Assembly: GCF_029867415.1 (NCBI RefSeq)
Contig: NC_081185.1
Coordinates: 112,455,617 to 112,519,616 of the forward strand
Direction of reading: 5' to 3'
Source: Vicia villosa
Lineage: Eukaryota; Streptophyta; Magnoliopsida; Fabales; Fabaceae
Length of the DNA: 64,000 bases
Below are positions 31,497 through 44,500 of the stretch, one piece after another. Each line of letters begins with the position of its first letter. The stretch's first letter is position 1. Below the pieces are notes generated by a model that saw only the letters and a program-made list of their open reading frames with translations, was not told the DNA's origin and ran no database searches. The translations under genes were made by a program, and so were the position numbers.

Positions 31497-34400
31497 ATCT
31501 GCTGGAGAAGTGAAGTTTGGAGGAGATCAGAAGGGCAAAATTATTGGCTCAGGAACTATAAAGTCTGGTAACTCTCCTTCTATTTCTAATGTTCTTCTAG
31601 TAGATGGATTAGCTCATAACTTATTGTCCATAAGTCAATTAAGTGACAATGGTTATGACATAATCTTTAATCAAAAGTCTTGCAAGGCTGTAAGTCAGAA
31701 GGATGGCTCAATCCTATTTACAGGCAAGAGAAAGAACAACATTTATAAGACAGATCTTCAGGATCTTAAGAATCAGAAGGTGACTTGTCTTATGTCTGTT
31801 TCTGAAGAGCAATGGGTCTGGCACAGAAGATTAGGACATGCTAGTTTGAGAAAGATTTCTTAGATTAACAAACTAAATCTTGTCAGAGGACTCCCTAATC
31901 TGAAATACAAATCAGATGCTCTTTGTGAAGCATGTCAGAAGGGCAAGTTCTCCAAACCTGCATTCAAGTCTAAGAATGTTGTCTCTTCCTCAAGGCCGTT
32001 AGAACTTTTGCACATTGATCTGTTTGGCCCAGTCAAAACAGCATCTGTCAAAGGGAAGAAATATGGATTAGTCATCGTTGATGATTATAGCCGCTGGACA
32101 TGGGTAAAGTTCTTGAAACACAAGGATGAGTCTCATTCAGTGTTCTTTGAATTCTGCACTCAGACCCAAACTGAGAAGGAGTGTAAAATCATAAAGGTCA
32201 GAAGTGATCATGGTGGTGAATTTGAGAACAAATTCTTTGAGGAGTTCTTCAAAGAAAATGGTATTGCCCATGATTTCTCTTGTCCTAGAACTCCACAACA
32301 AAATGGAGTTGTAGAACGAAAGAATAGGACTCTACAAGAAATGGCCAGAACCATGATCAACGAAACCAATATGGCTAAGCACTTCTGGGCAGAAGCAATA
32401 AACACTGCATGTTATATTCAGAATAGAATCTCTATAAGACCTATTCTAAATAAGACTCCTTATGAATTGTGGAAGAACAGAAAGCCCAACATTTCATATT
32501 TTCATCCTTTTGGATGTGTTTGTTTTATTCTGAACACTAAAGATCATCTTGGTAAGTTTGATTCTAAGGCACAAAAGTGTTTCGTTCTTGGATATTCTTA
32601 ACGCTCTAAAGGCTACAGAGTATACAATACTGAAACATTGGTTGTAGAAGAATCAATCAATATCAGGTTTGATGATAAGCTTGGTCTTGAAAAGCCAAAG
32701 CAGTTTGAAAATTTTGCAGATATTGATATTGATATCTCAGAAGTTGAAGAACCAAGAAGAAAAGTTTCAGAAGCTGAAAACCAAAGCAGCAAAGAATCAG
32801 AAGATCAAGTTGCTGCATCCTTGGAAAATCTGAGAATTTCTGAAGAACCAACTATCAGAAGATCATCTAGACTCACATCTGCTCACTCAGAAGATGTCAT
32901 TATTGGAAAGAAAGATGATCCTATCAGAACAAGAGCATTCCTCAAGAACAATGATGAATGTCAGTTAGGCCTGGTTTCTCTGATCGAGCCAACTTCTGTT
33001 GATTAAGCTCTAGAAGATACAGACTGGATAATTGCCATGCAAGAAGAGTTAAATCAGTTTACAAGGAATGATGTTTGGGATCTTGTTCCAAGACCTAAAG
33101 GATTCAATATTATAGGAACAAAATGGGTTTTCAGAAACAAGCTGAGTGAGAAAAATGAAGTGGTAAGAAACAAAGCCAGACTGGTGGCTCAGGGTTATAG
33201 TCAGCAAGAAGGTATTGACTATACAGAAACCTTTGCACCAGTGGCCAGGTTAGAATCTATTCGTCTATTAATTTCTTTTGCCACTCAACACAACATCACT
33301 CTTTATCAGATGGATGTTAAGAGTGCCTTCTTAAATGGTTACATAGATGAAGAAGTTTATGTCCATCAACCTCCTGGTTTTGAAGACTCCATGTCTCCAA
33401 ATCATGTTTTTAAATTAAAGAAATCATTATACGGATTGAAACGAGCTCCTAGAGCTTGGTATGAACGTTTGAGTTCTTTCCTTCTGGAAAATGGTTTCAC
33501 TAGAGGAAAAGTGGACACTACTCTCTTCTGTAAAACATTTAAAAAGGATATTTTAATTTGTCAAATATATGTTGATGATATTATCTTTGGAACATCTAAT
33601 GCTACACTTGGAAAGGAGTTTGCTGAGTCTATGCAGGCTGAGTTTGAGATGAGCATGATGGGTGAACTCAAGTATTTCCTTGGGATTCAAATCAATCAAA
33701 CATCAGAAGGAACGTATGTTCATCAAACCAAGTATGTGAAAGAACTTCTGAAGAAGTTTAATCTTTCTGACTGCAAAGAAGCCAAAACTCCTATGCATCC
33801 AACATGCATACTAGGTAAGGATGAGGTAAGTAAGAAGGTAGATCAAAAGTTGTACAGAGGTATGATTGGATCTCTTCTATATTTAACTGCTTCTAGACCT
33901 GACATTCTGTTCAGTGTTTGTTTGTGTGCTAGATTCCAATCAGATCCTAGAGAATCTCACTTAACTGCTGTTAAGAGAATTCTAAGGTATTTGAAAGGTA
34001 CTACTAATGTTGGTTTAGTCTACAGATTATCTGAAGAATACAACTTAGTATGATTCTGTGATGCTGACTATGCTGGAGATAGAATTGAAAGGAAGAGTAC
34101 TTCTGGAAGTTGTCAATTTCTTGGAAGTCACCTAATCTCCTGGTACAGCAAGAAGCAAGCAACCATTGCTCTTTCAACAACAGAAGCAGAATATGTTGCT
34201 GCTGCTGGTTGTAGCACACAAATGCTCTGGATGAAAAGTCAGTTAGAAGATTATCAAATATTTGAGAATAACATTCCTATCTTCTGTGATAATACTTCTG
34301 CTATATGTTTATCTAAGAATCCTATCTTACATTCAAAAGCTAAACACATTGAGATTAAACATCATTTCATAAGGGACTATGTTCAGAAGGGTGTTTTATC

Positions 34401-34515
34401 TTTAAACTTTGTGGATACAGACCATCAGTGGGCTGATATCTTTACAAAACCCCTGGCTGAAGATAGGTTTAAGTTCATTCTGAAGAATATCAGTATGGAT
34501 TTATGCCCAGAATGA
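31381..34515 (+). pseudogene. pol: E2 Pol with four premature stops
   Basis: Colinear with E1 Pol in one frame over about 3.1 kb with no frameshift, but with TAG at 31861, TAA at 32599, TAA at 33004 and TGA at 34051. Protease (DSGC), integrase (LLHIDLFGP, VRSDHGGEF, VVERKNRT), RT (YVDDIIFG) and RNase H (FCDADYAG, TEAEYVA, CDNTSAI) motifs are otherwise retained. Compared with E1 the changes are CAG to TAG, GAA to TAA, CAT to TAA and GGA to TGA. Only protease and the pre-integrase region precede the first stop. E2 must have moved with help from another copy, or decayed after insertion. Confidence 0.93.
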
Positions 34516-36422
34516 GAAGATGAGAAAATCTTATGTATGGCTATCTTCTGGAATGAGATTGGATTAATGTTTTATAAGAAGTTCTGATCTTAAATCAAAT
34601 TAGAAGTAGTGACTCGTTTATTTCTAACGTTTCATTGTCTAAGTTGATTCAAAATATCTTTTAAAGTAAATACAGCTGTATCTAGCTTTCCAGATGGTAA
34701 CACGTGTCTACCCTATTTGGACAAGCATGCGTGCAGTTGAGGAGGCGCCTTTCCTAGGTAACTGTTCTATCACTTCATTTGTCATAGTTTCTCTCTCCTC
34801 TTGTCACGTAACATTAAATGCCATTCATCATTTCCTTTACTTTCTTTTTCGTTTTATATCTTGTCAAACGTTTCCCTTCCCTAGAACGTTTCCTTCCCCA
34901 CGTTTCCTTCCCCAAATATCGGGGATCGCTGACTTTGATTTCAAGACAGATCTCTCAAGATTCCATGAAGTCTCAAGTCAGATCTCTTCTGTGATGCTGT
35001 TATCAACATTTATCCAAAGGAAGAAGACTTTCTTGAGATACTGGATGAAGTTAAGGATCATGTTCTTGACTTCTATGTTAAGAGAAAGCCCCGTTTGCGA
35101 CATTAGCTCTCTTTCTGTGAACTGTCTCTCACTTCCTCCTTGAATTCATGCATCTCTCCTACAGTGGAGGTTCTAGTCTGGACAGGCTTATGACCAGGCT
35201 AGGGTTGTAGTCCTTGTGTCCTTGTAGTTTTCTTTGCTTATTGCACTTGTGTATTCAGCATACTTCTTTTGTAATTCTGTTGGTTTAATCAATAAAAAGC
35301 TTTTTCTGCATAATTCTTGTACTTCTGCTTATTTTATCAATGACTATTTGTTTCTCTTTCCATTTGTCCTGTGGTTACATATGAATCTTTTACATCCTTT
35401 TTGATGTTATGACAAAAAGGGGGAGAAATAGTGATAAATGATTTGATTTATATTAGCAGTTGCTGGGAAGAAAGCCCCCACATTACTAACAGAAGCTGCA
35501 AGCTTCATATGTTTCTAAGTTGTTTTGCAGGATTGAAAGCTCAACATTAGAAGCAAAATCATGAGGAATCGCAAATTCTGTAAAAGGAATATGCTCATGG
35601 AAACTGAAGCAAGCTGAGTGCTATGAAGCTTCAGAATCAGAAGTAGGAAGAAAGAAGTGTGATGATATTCTGATAGAATATGCATTAACTTATTTTCTGT
35701 CCTTAACATGTTCTGATAATCCTATATCTTATCATATATAATCTGATGCATTGTGTATGTTCTGATATATATATATGTGATAAGTTATGATTTATTCATG
35801 CTACAACTTTTGTTGTGGAGTTTGTTCTGTAACATTTCAGAATGTAGAAGATGCTCTGATGATGCTCAAGTACATTCAACAATGTTCTGATACAATCTAG
35901 CATGGATTAATTCAAGAAGAAATTCAAGCTCTGAAGCTGTCCGTTGGAAGCAAGAATCAGAATCTGTGAATGTTCCGAGGATCAAAGAAATTCAAGTTCT
36001 GAAGTTGTCCGCTGGAAGCAAGAATCAGAAGCTGTGAATGTTCCGAGGATCAAAGAAATTCAAGTTCTGAAGTTGTCCGATGGAAGCAGGAATCAGAAGC
36101 TGTGAATGTTCTGAGGATCTAAAGAAATTCAATGTTCTGAAGCTGTCCTATGGAAGCAGAAATCAGAAGCAGTGAATGTTCTGAAGTTCAAGCATATGTG
36201 AACGTCTCTACTGAAATACTCAGGGAAGTCTTTTATTTATAAAATTCTTCTAGTATTAATTTCAGGGGGAGATTATTCATCTCAGGGGGAGATTGTTAAT
36301 CTCAGGGGGAGACACATTCACATTATGTTTATATGCTTATGCTATAACTGTGTAATTGTCTTTTGCCGTCTGTTATTCTGATTGCAAATTCATATCATTT
36401 ATATATGTTTTTGTCATCATCA
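34516..36422 (+). other. E2 post-pol region, non-coding
   Basis: Homologous to the E1 post-pol region. The E1 small ORF is matched at 34975-35106 but without a start and with TGA upstream. There is a four-unit repeat at about 35928-36185 and a triple G-rich motif at about 36260-36312. Its middle copy (36284-36298) duplicates the true PPT/LTR junction (36426-36440). Confidence 0.8.
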
Positions 36423-36435
36423 AAAAGGGGGAGAT
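36423..36435 (+). promoter_or_regulatory. E2 polypurine tract
   Basis: aaaagggggagat ending at the base before the 3' LTR, identical to that of E1. Confidence 0.9.
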
Positions 36436-37597
36436 TGTTAGAACAAGAATTGTTCTGATCAATAATCTTAGTTTTGATGATAACAATGTATATGAATTTT
36501 GCTCAAGATAATGTGGTACTCTAATCCTATGCAATTTCCTTTTCAGGAAATATATAAAGAGTATGCACAAATCAGCGCTAAGAAGCTTTGACTCAGAAGG
36601 TTCAGTATGCAACTTCAGCACATGGTCTAGCAAGACATCAGAAGATGGTCAAGCAGAATCAGAACATGGTCTATTAGAAGCATCAGAAGAACTTGAGTTC
36701 AGAAGCAGAAGCACTGAAGTCATGGAATCACGCTCAGAAGCATATCAAGATTAGAAGATCAGAAGATGCTCTGCACCAAGCTGTTTGCACTCTGATGATA
36801 TTCAACGTAGTATTTACAAAGAACAAATCAGAATCAAGTACTAGATGGCAAGCTACGCTGACTGACAAAAGGAACGTTAGAAGCTATTAACTGCAACGTC
36901 AGTAGTCACAGCAAACGCAAGGCTCGAGGTAGTTGACAAAAGAGTGAAACATTAAATGCAATGCTGTACGGAATACGCAAAGCATTAAATGCTCCCAACG
37001 GTCATCTTCTCAAAACGCCTATAAATATGAAGTTCTGATGAGAAGCAAGGTTACGAATTTTGGACGCACTTTGAACGAATTCTGAACTATCTCTGATACT
37101 ATCTTGCTGTTCACTTCAAAAGCTATCAAACTTCATCTTCAACCTCACTACATTACTGTTGTAATACTTTAGTGAGTCTAAGCTTAAATCTGTAAGAGAA
37201 ATATCACAGTTTGTGATTATCGCTTTTAAGAAGAAATTGTAATACTCTTAGAATTTGTTTACATTAAATTGTAAAGGACTAGAGTGATCGGGTTGTGATC
37301 AGTATACTCTAGAGAAGTCTTAGAAGGTCTCTAAGCAGTTGTTCCTAGAGTGATCAAGTTGTGATCAGAAGACTCTAGAAGACTTAGAAGTTGTCTAAGT
37401 GGAAAGCCATTGTAATCTCGTGTGATTAGTGGATTAAATCCTCAGTTGAGGTAAATCACCTTGTATAGGGTGGACTGGAGTAGTTTAGTTAACAACGAAC
37501 CAGGATAAAAATACTTGTGCAAATTATTTTTATCTTACGAGTTTTTGAAACTACACTTATTCAAACCCCCCCTTTCTAAGTGTTTTTCTATCCTTCA
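36436..37597 (+). repeat. E2 3' LTR
   Basis: 1162 bp, same length as the 5' LTR with about four substitutions visible. Followed by the tcttc duplication. Confidence 0.96.
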
Positions 37598-37602
37598 TCT
37601 TC

Positions 37603-39421
37603 ATCTTCCATCTTTACAGCATCTGAAAATTCCTTATTCTCATCCATTTCCAGAGTGCTTATCATCTTTTCAAGGGATATCTTCCTAGCTTCCAGCTCTT
37701 TGCAGGTCTCTTTTAACATTGCTATGACTTCTGCTTTGCTGGCTGATGCTCTAGACGTGGATGTTTCAGCCGATGTCATGACAATGTCTGGAACATGCGT
37801 ATCCTGAAACAATTTATAGTGGAAAGCCAATGGGCTTTCTCTTTTGCATACTACATCATGCTCATTGAGAATGTTGGGATACTGAGTCAGAATTATGCCA
37901 CACAGGAGGGATGGAAAGGCAATTGTACCCTTAACACCGAAGGTTCCAGCATGCTTCATAGTTTGATCGAAAATATATGTTCCATAGTCAAACTTTGCCT
38001 TTGCTCCTACAACATACAGAAATCTGCCAAGAACAGTTGAAATAGTGGACTTGTGATTCGTTGGTACCCAATTAGCTGCTCCTATCTTGTGAAGCATTGC
38101 ATACTTGATGCTCAGTTTACTTGCAGTTAGTTTCTCTTTTAGGGGCCAGCTATTTACCTGCTTGGTTGTGATCACTTGACAAGCTTTGTTGTCTCTCACA
38201 AACACCTTTCTAAAGTCCACACTCCTGTTGTTTCCACAATCTTCAGATAGGTTCACCACAAATTCTTTGACCAGCTTCTCATAACACTTGGGAAGATTGC
38301 AAACAGTCTTCAATAGTCTAGCTTCCTGAATTAGCGCTAAGACTTCCTTGTTCTCAAGAGCATTTGGAGTCAATTCCCTTTCAATATCCAGTCTCTTTTG
38401 GAGCACATATTTCCACCTACTGGCACTAGAGGCATAGCGGAATGACACATTATCAATAGGAACTTCATGAATACTTGCAGCAAGCTTGCTGGTTGTAGGC
38501 TTCTTCCTTGATGGAATGTCAGGAACATCCACTTTAACATCAGACTCAGATTCAACAATTTCCCACTCCTTTCTTTTCTTTGGATGGACCAACCCCTGTA
38601 CTCTTTGCCACAACTTTGCTCTTGATAGGACCAGCAGAAGTACTCTTCTTCTTGACGAAGTCTTTGACAGGGCTTTTCACTTGTGCACTTTTTTTAGGGG
38701 ACCTTTGGGAAACAACTTTGCCTTTTCTTCTAGTCATTATCCTGTTGGCTACACTTGGATTTAGGGAGGCAGGCAACTCGTTGTCAGAATACTCATCTAA
38801 GTCTACCACATTGGTACCTGTTTCAGTATTGACCTTAGTGTGCTCATTATCTTCGATGTCATTGACGTCCTCAGTAACATTGGTATTCTCAGCAATTCCT
38901 TGTCCATCCTTGTTGATCTCCTCTTCTGCTGGGTCACAACCAGAAGTGTGAGCAACTTCAGCCTTACTAGTGTTCTTGATGGGATCAGGCATTATGGTTT
39001 GAAGAGGGACAAATATCCCAGGCACTTGATGATTTTCCTTCAGAATGTGTGTAACAATCCTGGTAATTGCTTTATCGACATATCTGGTTCCTTCTTTAGT
39101 AAGTTCCTCTATGGTATTAGATGAAGAAGGTTTGGTGCCCTTGTTACGAATACCCTCCTTGTGTCGTTTTGCATGTGCCGTTTTAGACTTTGTGGCCTTT
39201 ACTTCGTCACTGGTAATCGTCCTTAAAGGTACAACCTTCAGAATCCTATTAGGGTTAGAGGGCTCTTCCGGTGTTGCTGAGTCAGATACGGGAAATGCAT
39301 CACACGATTGCTGAGACATACTGAAACTCCTTGAGACAGAACTTGTGTCACGCTTGTGAAAAGAATCTGAGCAGTTCAACCTTAATAAGTAGCAAGAAGA
39401 ACCAACAGGTATGTTTGCCAT
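37603..39421 (-). pseudogene. E4 envelope-like protein (SIRE type), frameshifted
   Basis: Two overlapping minus-strand frames, meeting near 38560-38613, cover one ORF: an N-terminal part ending at 38552 and a C-terminal part from 38613. Candidate starts are MANIPVG (39421) and MSQQSCDAF (39319). The N-terminal half is low-complexity and acidic/basic (a DIEDNEHTKVN stretch, then Lys/Ser-rich). The C-terminal half has the conserved block VPIDNVSFRYASSASRWKYV through FRKVFVRDNKACQV, as in putative envelope-like proteins of legume SIRE elements. A coiled-coil-like KETCKELEARKISLEKMI lies near the E2 junction. No clear signal peptide was seen. An envelope role is only a family label. One frameshift and the E2 insertion make it inactive. 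Confidence 0.75.
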
Positions 39422-39445
39422 TTGTAGAAGAATAGGAGAGCAAGG

Positions 39446-39458
39446 GAGCTTTATATGC
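39446..39458 (-). promoter_or_regulatory. TATA-like box upstream of envelope-like ORF
   Basis: Minus strand tgcatataaagct, about 30 bp before the first ATG (39421) and 130 bp before the alternative ATG at 39319. The spacing to 39319 would suit a subgenomic transcript with a leader of about 100 nt. Inferred from sequence only. Confidence 0.4.
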
Positions 39459-39532
39459 ACACTGAGTGAGGGAAGTTTCAAATCGTGGATATTTAAAAAG
39501 CCCAAAAAGTATTCCCCCACATAGGTTAATTG

Positions 39533-39783
39533 CTATAATATGTTTTGGTTACAAATACCTAACATACCCTTTACCTTCACAATGTCTTCAGATGTTGTTA
39601 AAACATTCTCTATGACATTACTTACAAATAGAATTTTAGACTCATTGCTCACATTTGACTTATCTAGTTTTCTTTCCCAATCAGTAATGTCTATCATAAG
39701 TCTTACTCTTTCTTCTAGCAGGAATCTGTTGATACTTTTGTACTCCCTTACTTTTGCACGCAGTTTCTCATTCATTAGACAAG
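39533..39783 (-). pseudogene. E4 second Gag-like coiled-coil segment (part 2)
   Basis: Minus-strand frame with NEKLRAKVREYKSINRFLLEE and WERKLDK, heptad-like and charged. It continues, across solo LTR A, the acidic segment at 48075-48164. Together they resemble the acidic plus coiled-coil part of E4 Gag at 48933-49240, so this Gag region appears twice. The frame ends at 39533. Residues from 39784 to 39838 in this frame come from the solo LTR. Confidence 0.5.
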
Positions 39784-41528
39784 TGTAATACGGTGGGAGA
39801 ACTGACTTTTTAAATGTGCGGATAGCAAGAGTCGCCACCGACTTTTATTTTATCCAATAAGAAAGGCTAAAAGAACAGAAAAAGACCTTTTAAAAGACTT
39901 TGAGTTCGGGGGGTAAGTTATACAAAGGGAAGGTGTAAGCACCCTTTGTATCCATTGTTATCCATGGGCTCTTAATTGCTTAGCTCACTTTTGTTTTCAA
40001 AAATGTTTGAAGTGTCGTGTGTGAATAGTAAAAAAACTTTGTTAAAGACTTTAGCTTGTAAATAAGTATAGCCTTGTTTTGAAAGTATTTTGTAAGAAAG
40101 AGTGTGAAAAAGGAGATTGGAATTTTGAATTTGAATTTGAATAGAGCAAGCAATCAGGAGCACCTACCCTAAGTTAGAAAAATCGTTCTTTTAGCTTTTC
40201 GGTTCGAAAAGGCTATCCATACCATAAGAGGGTAGGAAGTCCTTTCATTGGATGTAAAGGGTCATCGAGAAAAGTATCGTTCGACATAAAACTGTCCCTA
40301 CCATATAGATGGTAGGTAGTCTTAGGGAATGATATAATAGTCATTTTAGGCAACATGCGAGGATACCTTAGCAATGGGGACAATCATCATTTACAAGGCA
40401 ACATCGAGGGACAAAATTGATGATGATAATGAACTGAGGGCAACATTTGTTTTGCTTAGGTATCCTCAGAATCGAGGGACTTGACTATTTTCACAAATTA
40501 AGGCAACAGGCAACAGGAAACAAGAGAGGTAACCCTAAAGGTGTGTCTGTGTCACAATCACGTGATTCAATTCGATTATATTATCTTGTAATTAGTGATC
40601 TAAGTTATTTAACAGGCTTGCACTCCCTAGGATTACTAACCACAACAATTAATATTATGGCGAAATAAAAGGGCAGAAAACGTAAATTCCTATGCTATTA
40701 CAATAAACACCTGTGGGCAGAAAAACAAAGGCAGGAAAATAAAAAAGTAAACCCTAAGCTATTAGAAGGCCTCGGGGCAGTTACAATAATTGATAATAGC
40801 AAGCAATAGTAATGTGAATAAAATAAAACCCAAAATTATAAATAATAAGGCAGAATTAAAATAAATAAAGCAAAACTTGAGAAATAAGGGGTTAGTGCAT
40901 AAAACAAAAAAAGGTTTGTATAAAAAGCCTAAACCTACAGTTTAATGGACAATACCTACCTATTGTGAAATTTTAGGGTTAAGGGAGAACAGTGATTAAT
41001 AGTCATGATGAAAAATAGTTATCCAAAAAATAAAATCAGGGTTACAAAGCCTAAAAATAAAATTAGCCCAACATTAGTGATTAAAAGTTCGCCTAATAAC
41101 TTAATTTGACTAAAATATCCTAAGTCTAAAAATTAAATTATTAATCTAAACTAAATTAATTAATCTAATTAAAACCTAAATTAAAATTATTTAAAAAAAA
41201 CCTAATTTAAGTTATTATGAAAAAATGTTTTTTAGAAAAGTTATAATTTAATATAAAATAAAACAAATAAATATAAAATAAAAAGCAAAGTAGGAACCCC
41301 GATTTGGATTGAGTGCAGCATGAATCAAAGAATTCGCAAAAAATATAGCATTATTAATCCTCGGGATCGAACCCAGGTCATCATAAAAACAAGCTCCTCT
41401 TCTTTGCCAATTGTACCGCGTGTTGTTAGTCATCAATGTGGCACACGTGATAAACTAAATACGAAACAAAATCTTAAATGGATCAGTCAACCCAAAACAT
41501 CAACGTGGGGCCCAGACGTGCGCGCATG

Positions 41529-44500
41529 ATCCATGTCGCACGCTCGCGAAAAATGAGAATAGAGTTGCCACTAATATATTTATCCCATAAGGGAAAGGAA
41601 TATCAGAAAACCTAACAAAGGAATAAGAACAAGGTCTCACGACCAGAGAATCTAGGTACGGGAGTCAGTTACGCGAGGGGAAGGTATTAACACCACTCGC
41701 GCCCATCGTACTCGATGGTATCCACCTATGTTTGTTTCGATCTAAAGGGTGTGTACTATGTCTATGTCTATATGCGAATGAATGCAAAATGTAGGGAAAA
41801 TAAAGAATTGTACTCGCACGGGCCCTACCCCGCTGCCTACGTATCCTTTTCAGGAATCAGAGTTACCGTAGCTCGGCTCAAGATTTTCTGTTTGTTTTTG
41901 TGTTTTTTAGTTGGGCAGAGTTAACGTTCGCGCTCTTGCATAAGGGGTCGCCTACGATGCGATCGAGCGGAAATAACAATGCCCTTAGGAAGAAGAAAAG
42001 GAGAGATTGGTTTGTGTCTTTTAGGGTAATTCCATGGTGACAAAACCCATTACAAGGCTTCGCATCACTTCCTTACTTTGTTTTAAATCTGACCATTTAT
42101 TAGGTATTTTTGATGTTCTTGGTTGGTGTTTTTTACGGGAGTTTGTTTGTGACTTAGATCATACCAAAAAGAGTTTTTTTGAATATTTAGAGAACGCACA
42201 TCGCGGCCTACGCCACAATCGTTTCTCTAAATAGCGACTGAGAAATACACCGAGGCCTCACACCTCAATCATTTCTTTTCCGCTAAGTAAAAAAGAAATA
42301 CAAAAAGAAGTCCTTTTTTGTGAATATTTAGAGAATGCACATCGAGGCCTACGCCACAATCGTTTCTCTAAATAACGGTTAAGAAATACACCGAGGCCTC
42401 GCACCTCAATCATTTCTTTTCCGCTAAGTAGAAAAGAACATACATCGGGGCCTACGCCCCAATCATTTCTTTCCTACTATGAAAAATAGTAGCGGTATGA
42501 TCATTGTCGGTATTTATTAAGTATTTTAAAAGTTGAAAAGAAAAAAGAATGGAAGGAGGGAACTATTTCTAAACTCTAATCTAAGTTGTCTATACAAGGG
42601 AATTCTACATCTAATGGAATCGATATAAATTGCATAAACGCATCAAAAATAATAGACAAAAACTATACGATTCATCAAGGAACATATAAAGCAAACAAAA
42701 GGGATTCAATCAAAATTCTATCCAAAATTATTTACAAAAAGAATCAAAGCAAAAAGATACAAATACACTATGAAAAAATGATTTATTAAATGCATTGAAA
42801 ACAATTAAAAAAATCGACAAAAATTATGACAATTATTTACACATTCTAAAATACCTAAAAACAAATTTTTATGTATTTTATACTTGAGCTAAAAAGGAAT
42901 TATGAAGCAGAAATTAAAAGAAAACAAAATTAAAGTAAAATTGAAATCTACACAGGTGGGGGTGTATTGGCAGCTTTCTAAATGAACTAAAATTCAGTTA
43001 ACAGTGAAATGGGCCAGGAAACTGGGGGTGGAGACAGCATGGGCGCGTAGAGGCCCAGTCTAGAACATGGTGGTGCATTAGCGATTAGGAGATGTGATCT
43101 AAAAAAAAGACAAGGCCCATGCACGTGGCCCGGATCACACTTCACTCATTCAGCCTTTATTCATTTGTTTTTTTTTCATGTGGAATATTCTGTGAATTTA
43201 AATGTAACGTGACAAGATTCTCTACTATGGAAATCAATTGGTGCACTAATCACTTAAATGAGATAAGACAAAGAAATAACTTCTGGACAAATCACATCAT
43301 GCCAAGTCATATTCTCAATCATTTGAACGAGACGAAACATAATAAAAGTTGGAGACGGCACCAATACATGCTTGCCACGTAAGCTGGCCGTAAGAAAGAA
43401 CAAAACAAACTCAGACGCCGGAGTTCACCTCCGGTCGTCTTCTCCGGCTGCGAGGGTCACCGGAGTTCAAGAAAATTTCCAGAAAACACAAACTTTCACA
43501 CCATCTCGATCGGTTTTTCGCGTAGAACACAGATCTAAGCTCGCTTTCCTCTAAAACCATCTCTAAGGCACAAACCGTGGCCATATCTAAAGCCCTAGTA
43601 TGAACAACGTCTATGGAAGTGCGACGTAACAATGTCAAAACAACCACCACACAACGTAGCATTAATATACCTTATTCAAACGTTCAAACAATCATCATTA
43701 TAGGCAGAAACGATAACACATCCCAAAGATCCAAAAACTATCACGCAAACACATCACATATTCATAAGAGAATGTGAGCTTAGTCTAGGATCCCTAACAT
43801 GCTGAGAGAAAATCAAGAAAGCTTACCTGTTGAATCTTTGTAAGAAATGTGTGAAAGAAAGCTCCGCGATCTTACTCCTTGCTCTTGATCCCAATGACGC
43901 TTGCTATGAAGCTGATGAAGAAACTCTGAGAAATGAACTCAAGGTCTTGGGAACTTGGTGAGGTTGATGGTGATGATGCTCTATGGGTGATACAATGATG
44001 GTAGTAAGTGTGATGCAGAGGAGGTGATGATGATTCGGTCTTGAAGATGATGATGGAAGGTAGAAGATGATGAAGATGAGATTTGGTTGAAGGTTAGTGA
44101 AGATTGTTGATGAAAGAGAAGGTTGAAGGTTGGAGAAGATGAAGTTGGTTATGGTTGTTGAAGAGTTTGTTGAGAGTTAGTTATGGTTGAGAGAGAGAGA
44201 ACCGAGAGAAAAAAAAAAGTGAGGAGAGAGTTTTGAGAGAATGAGAAAAATGAGAGTGTCCCCTTTGAATTAGTGAAGGTTTTGTTTATATAGTGTGCAT
44301 ACAAGTGTTATGGTGCAGGGTGGTGTAGCTGATTATTCTTACCAGCTTAAGACACAAGTCTAAAGCACTTATGGCATGCTTCCGTTGAACTTTCGCACCT
44401 GCAGCAATTTGCGTGGCCAAGTCGAGAAAACAATGGTATGCCGACGGGATATGTGCATGTCATGCTGCCTTTAGACGAATGCCTTGCCAAAATAGAACCT

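Larger units (their letters stand above)
28324..37602 (+). mobile_element. E2: young but pol-defective SIRE/Maximus-type copia
   Basis: The element proper is 28329-37597 (9269 bp), with TSD tcttc at 28324-28328 and 37598-37602. The LTRs are 1162 bp each with about four differences by eye (0.34%). Organisation equals E1, but Pol has four in-frame stops. It interrupts the E4 envelope-like ORF near its 3' end. Confidence 0.95.

Noticed and set aside
38486..39314. Plus-strand frames opposite the envelope-like ORF
   Set aside because: Antisense shadows of a recognised minus-strand ORF.
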